NCBI GenBank assembly: GCA_029858145.1
Contig: JAOUFP010000115.1
Span: 1 to 7,858 of the forward strand
From: Nitrospirota bacterium
GTDB taxonomy: Bacteria > Nitrospirota > Thermodesulfovibrionia > Thermodesulfovibrionales > UBA6898
DNA: 7,858 bases
Direction of reading: 5' to 3'
A program made the position numbers and the translations under genes. Numbering within the stretch: position 1 is the stretch's first letter; each line of letters opens with the position of its first letter. This document shows, one piece after another, positions 5,933 through 7,858 of this stretch. Under the pieces are notes generated by a model. The model ran no database searches, was not told where the DNA came from, and saw nothing but the letters and a program-made list of their open reading frames with translations.

Positions 5933-5984
5933 ATTATAATTCGGATTTTCCCTTGCAGATGTCAATGTGAAGTTATAATTATAA
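5933..5984. promoter_or_regulatory. AT-rich divergent promoter zone with TATAAT repeats and a palindrome
   Basis: TTATAATTATAA (5973-5984) is a perfect 12-base palindrome, so it carries TATAAT on both strands. TTATAATT occurs again at 5934-5941, 39 bases away. On the - strand, facing the two-CW gene, a perfect TTGACA (5965-5960) lies 21 bases from TATAAT (5938-5933), longer than the usual 16-18. The palindrome resembles part of a PerR-type box but lacks the 7-1-7 spacing. The zone is a credible bidirectional promoter; the exact elements are uncertain. Confidence 0.35.
5942..5957 (+). promoter_or_regulatory. Possible sigma-54 promoter toward the histidine-kinase gene
   Basis: CGGATTTTCCCTTGCA has GG (5943-5944) and GC (5955-5956) at the 12-base offset of -24/-12 promoters, with a full TTGCA in the -12 half. 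The -24 half matches only at GG. The same TTGCAG, with TATAAT at 5974-5979, could instead form a sigma-70 promoter, but with a short 15-base spacer. Transcription would head to the ATG at 6061. Confidence 0.25.
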
Positions 5985-6060
5985 GGTGCACTGTTAAAGA
6001 CAGATAGCGGACAGGGGAAAAGAGAGCATGATAGAATGAAGCATGGGGTAGGGGATTGAT

Positions 6061-7858
6061 ATGAATAAAACTGCAAGCAAAACACCTTCTCTTCTGCTGG
6101 AAACTTTTGATTCTATCGCTATCCCTGTCTTTCTTGCCGACCATGAAGGGAATCTCATTGATTGCAATGAAACTGCCTGTGATATTTTGAAATATTCCGC
6201 GGATGATCTGGCCGGCCGCACTCTTCGTGATTTCATTACGCTCACCAAAAGCCCTCCCGGCACAAATCATGCCCGGCCGGAACATGCCCCTGCCGGCCAT
6301 AAAGACACCGAACATTATGAAGCCTCATGCAGGAGAAAAGACGGCACGGCCTTTGCCGCAAAGGTGGCAATCATATCCTTCATTGAAGAGAACCAGAAGC
6401 TGGTCGTTATTCAGAATATATCAGACCGGAGAAAGCTTCAGTTGAAGGCTTCGCAAAGGACAAAGGAACTGGCGATTTTCAATACCTTCGCAAAAATACT
6501 CACCACCCACGTGGATACAGACAGAATAACGCAGGAGACGGTTGATGCCCTGGCAGAAATCATGACTGCCGACAAAAGCTGGATATACCTGATTGACAGT
6601 GAAAGGGGAGACCTTTACCTGAAAGCCCGGCATGGCTCCCCCGGTGACGGCCCCGCCTGCGGCAGACGTCTGACTGCAGGCGAATCGTTCGAGGGAAAGG
6701 TGGTCACCTCCGGCAGGCCGCTGCTGGTTGAAAACGCCCCGGAAGACCCGAGGGTATCTTACAGGGAAAAGGGCATCAGGAGCATAGCCGCGGTTCCCAT
6801 ATCCTCGAAAGGGGTCATCATGGGGGTGCTCGGCCTGGCAAGCAGCAGGGCCTCATTTTTTACCGCCATGGACATACAGCTGCTGACCACCATCGGGAGC
6901 CAGCTCGGCGTCGCGATCGAGAACTCACGGCTTATCGGTCAGCTGCAGGAAAAGATGAGCCAGATCGAACTCATCAACGAACTCAGCGGGATCATCAATT
7001 CCAGCCTGAGCATCGGGACCATCTTCAGGATAATGGTCTCTGAGATAAGAAGGCTGATAGACTACAGCAGGGCAAGTCTTCTCCTCTATGATGAAAAGAA
7101 GAACAACTTCCTGATCTTCGCGCTTGACACTGCAATGAAGACCGTCATGAAAAAAGGCGTCAGGGCCCCGGTAGAGGGCACGAGCGCCGGCTGGGCGGTA
7201 AGGAACAACAAGCCCTGGATAAGCCGCGACCTGCGCGAAACAACTTTTCCTCTGGACAGGAAGCTGCTGCAGGAGGGCATCAGGTCGACCGTCAGCATCC
7301 CCCTCTTCCATGACAGGATACTGGGGGTCTTCAACCTCGACAGCACCAGTCCCGCGAAGTACTCGGAAAAGGATCTCGGCATACTGGTCCCCGTTGCAAA
7401 ACATATCTCCATCGCCCTTGAAAACGCCCTGCTCTTCGAAGAGATATCAAAAGAGAAGAAGGAATGGGAGAAGACGTTTGATGCGATTACCGACATGGTA
7501 TGGATTGAAGACGGAGGACAGCGCATCCTGCGCGCTAACCAGACGCTGCTGTCCCTGACCGGATTCTCTTCAATTGAAATAACCGGAAAGCAATGCTGGG
7601 AACTTTTCGAGGCGATCGGCATAAATCATATAGAATGCATTTGTGAAGATACGATACGCACAAAGAGGCCTTCGTTCCGTGAGCTGAAGGGGGCAGGCAG
7701 AAGCACCTTCCATTTCTGGGCGTACCCGCTGATCGACGAAGAGGGACAGCTCTACGCGGTCGTCCACTATCTCAAGGACGTCACCGACCAGAAGCAGCTT
7801 GAACAGCAGCTGATCCGTTCGGAAAAACTGGCCTCTCTCGGGACCCTCGTCGCGGGGA
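6061..7858 (+). CDS. PAS-GAF-GAF-PAS sensor histidine kinase (N-terminal 599 residues, cut by window end)
   Basis: This is the longest gene in the window and is open to the right edge, with 599 codons visible and no stop or frameshift. Domains in order: PAS about 12-125 (IPVFLADHEGNLIDCN, then RRKDGT), GAF about 137-295 ending VAIENSRLIGQL, a second GAF about 300-458 ending ISIALENALLFEE, PAS about 467-577 ending LKDVTDQKQLEQQL, and the beginning of a HisKA helix, SEKLASLGTLVAG (587-599). The family pattern continues with an H-box, so the phospho-accepting His should lie only a few residues past the edge. No transmembrane helix is present, so it is a cytoplasmic sensor. The second PAS has Cys512, Cys526 and Cys528, a pattern that could bind metal or respond to redox. 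ATG 6061 is the only sensible start: TAG at 6049-6051 is in frame, and AGGGG (6050-6054) is six bases upstream. The two-CW gene is divergent from it. The partner response regulator is not in view. Confidence 0.9.
   Translation, partial: MNKTASKTPSLLLETFDSIAIPVFLADHEGNLIDCNETACDILKYSADDLAGRTLRDFITLTKSPPGTNHARPEHAPAGHKDTEHYEASCRRKDGTAFAAKVAIISFIEENQKLVVIQNISDRRKLQLKASQRTKELAIFNTFAKILTTHVDTDRITQETVDALAEIMTADKSWIYLIDSERGDLYLKARHGSPGDGPACGRRLTAGESFEGKVVTSGRPLLVENAPEDPRVSYREKGIRSIAAVPISSKGVIMGVLGLASSRASFFTAMDIQLLTTIGSQLGVAIENSRLIGQLQEKMSQIELINELSGIINSSLSIGTIFRIMVSEIRRLIDYSRASLLLYDEKKNNFLIFALDTAMKTVMKKGVRAPVEGTSAGWAVRNNKPWISRDLRETTFPLDRKLLQEGIRSTVSIPLFHDRILGVFNLDSTSPAKYSEKDLGILVPVAKHISIALENALLFEEISKEKKEWEKTFDAITDMVWIEDGGQRILRANQTLLSLTGFSSIEITGKQCWELFEAIGINHIECICEDTIRTKRPSFRELKGAGRSTFHFWAYPLIDEEGQLYAVVHYLKDVTDQKQLEQQLIRSEKLASLGTLVAG

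Noticed and set aside
5788..6007. Two + strand frames overlapping the two-CW gene and the gap.
   Set aside because: They are antisense to a well-supported Cys-rich gene and run into the promoter zone with low-complexity Tyr/Ile/Phe-rich sequence.

Overview
This window probably comes from an anaerobic or microaerophilic Gram-negative bacterium of the Nitrospirota / Desulfobacterota kind. That is an inference from gene content, not a measurement. The clues are a DUF3365 haem sensor with a Cys4 tail, a small two-CW protein, a long PAS/GAF histidine kinase and a PaaK/F390-synthetase-like ligase. Base composition looks intermediate, with no obvious foreign block. I see no tRNA, rRNA, CRISPR array, insertion sequence or phage gene.

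Layout: five genes alternate strictly + - + - +, so each is probably its own transcription unit. (1) 1-477 is non-coding as far as I can tell. It ends in a good promoter candidate (308-336) and a roughly 135-nt leader that can fold in two competing ways, one of which covers the ribosome-binding site. (2) 478-1920 (+) encodes a PaaK-family adenylate-forming ligase. (3) 2106-3797 (-) encodes an aldehyde dehydrogenase superfamily enzyme with all catalytic residues, convergent with gene 2. (4) 3798-4150 is a divergent control region. It holds a strong sigma-70-type promoter for the dehydrogenase, an 8-codon upstream ORF ending one base before its start codon, two 7-1-7 dyads (one resembling a Fur box), and an extended -10 for the next gene. 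(5) 4151-5542 (+) encodes a membrane sensor: periplasmic DUF3365 domain with CXXCH, PAS, coiled coil, and a CxxC/CxxC tail, with no kinase or cyclase output. (6) 5593-5904 (-) encodes a 103-residue two-CW protein with eight cysteines. (7) 6061 to the window end (+) encodes a PAS-GAF-GAF-PAS histidine kinase, cut off just before its phospho-accepting histidine. It spans the whole right end of the window as an uninterrupted frame.

How they may work together: the left half is metabolic (acid activation and aldehyde/acyl chemistry on two convergent genes). The right half is sensory and rich in haem and cysteine motifs, which suggests redox or metal sensing. A functional link between the halves is only hinted at by the shared divergent control region between the dehydrogenase and the haem sensor. 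Nothing here is a clear-cut new system. The best leads are the ligase leader RNA, the paired 7-1-7 dyads, the coupled mini-ORF and the unassigned Cys4 output tail.
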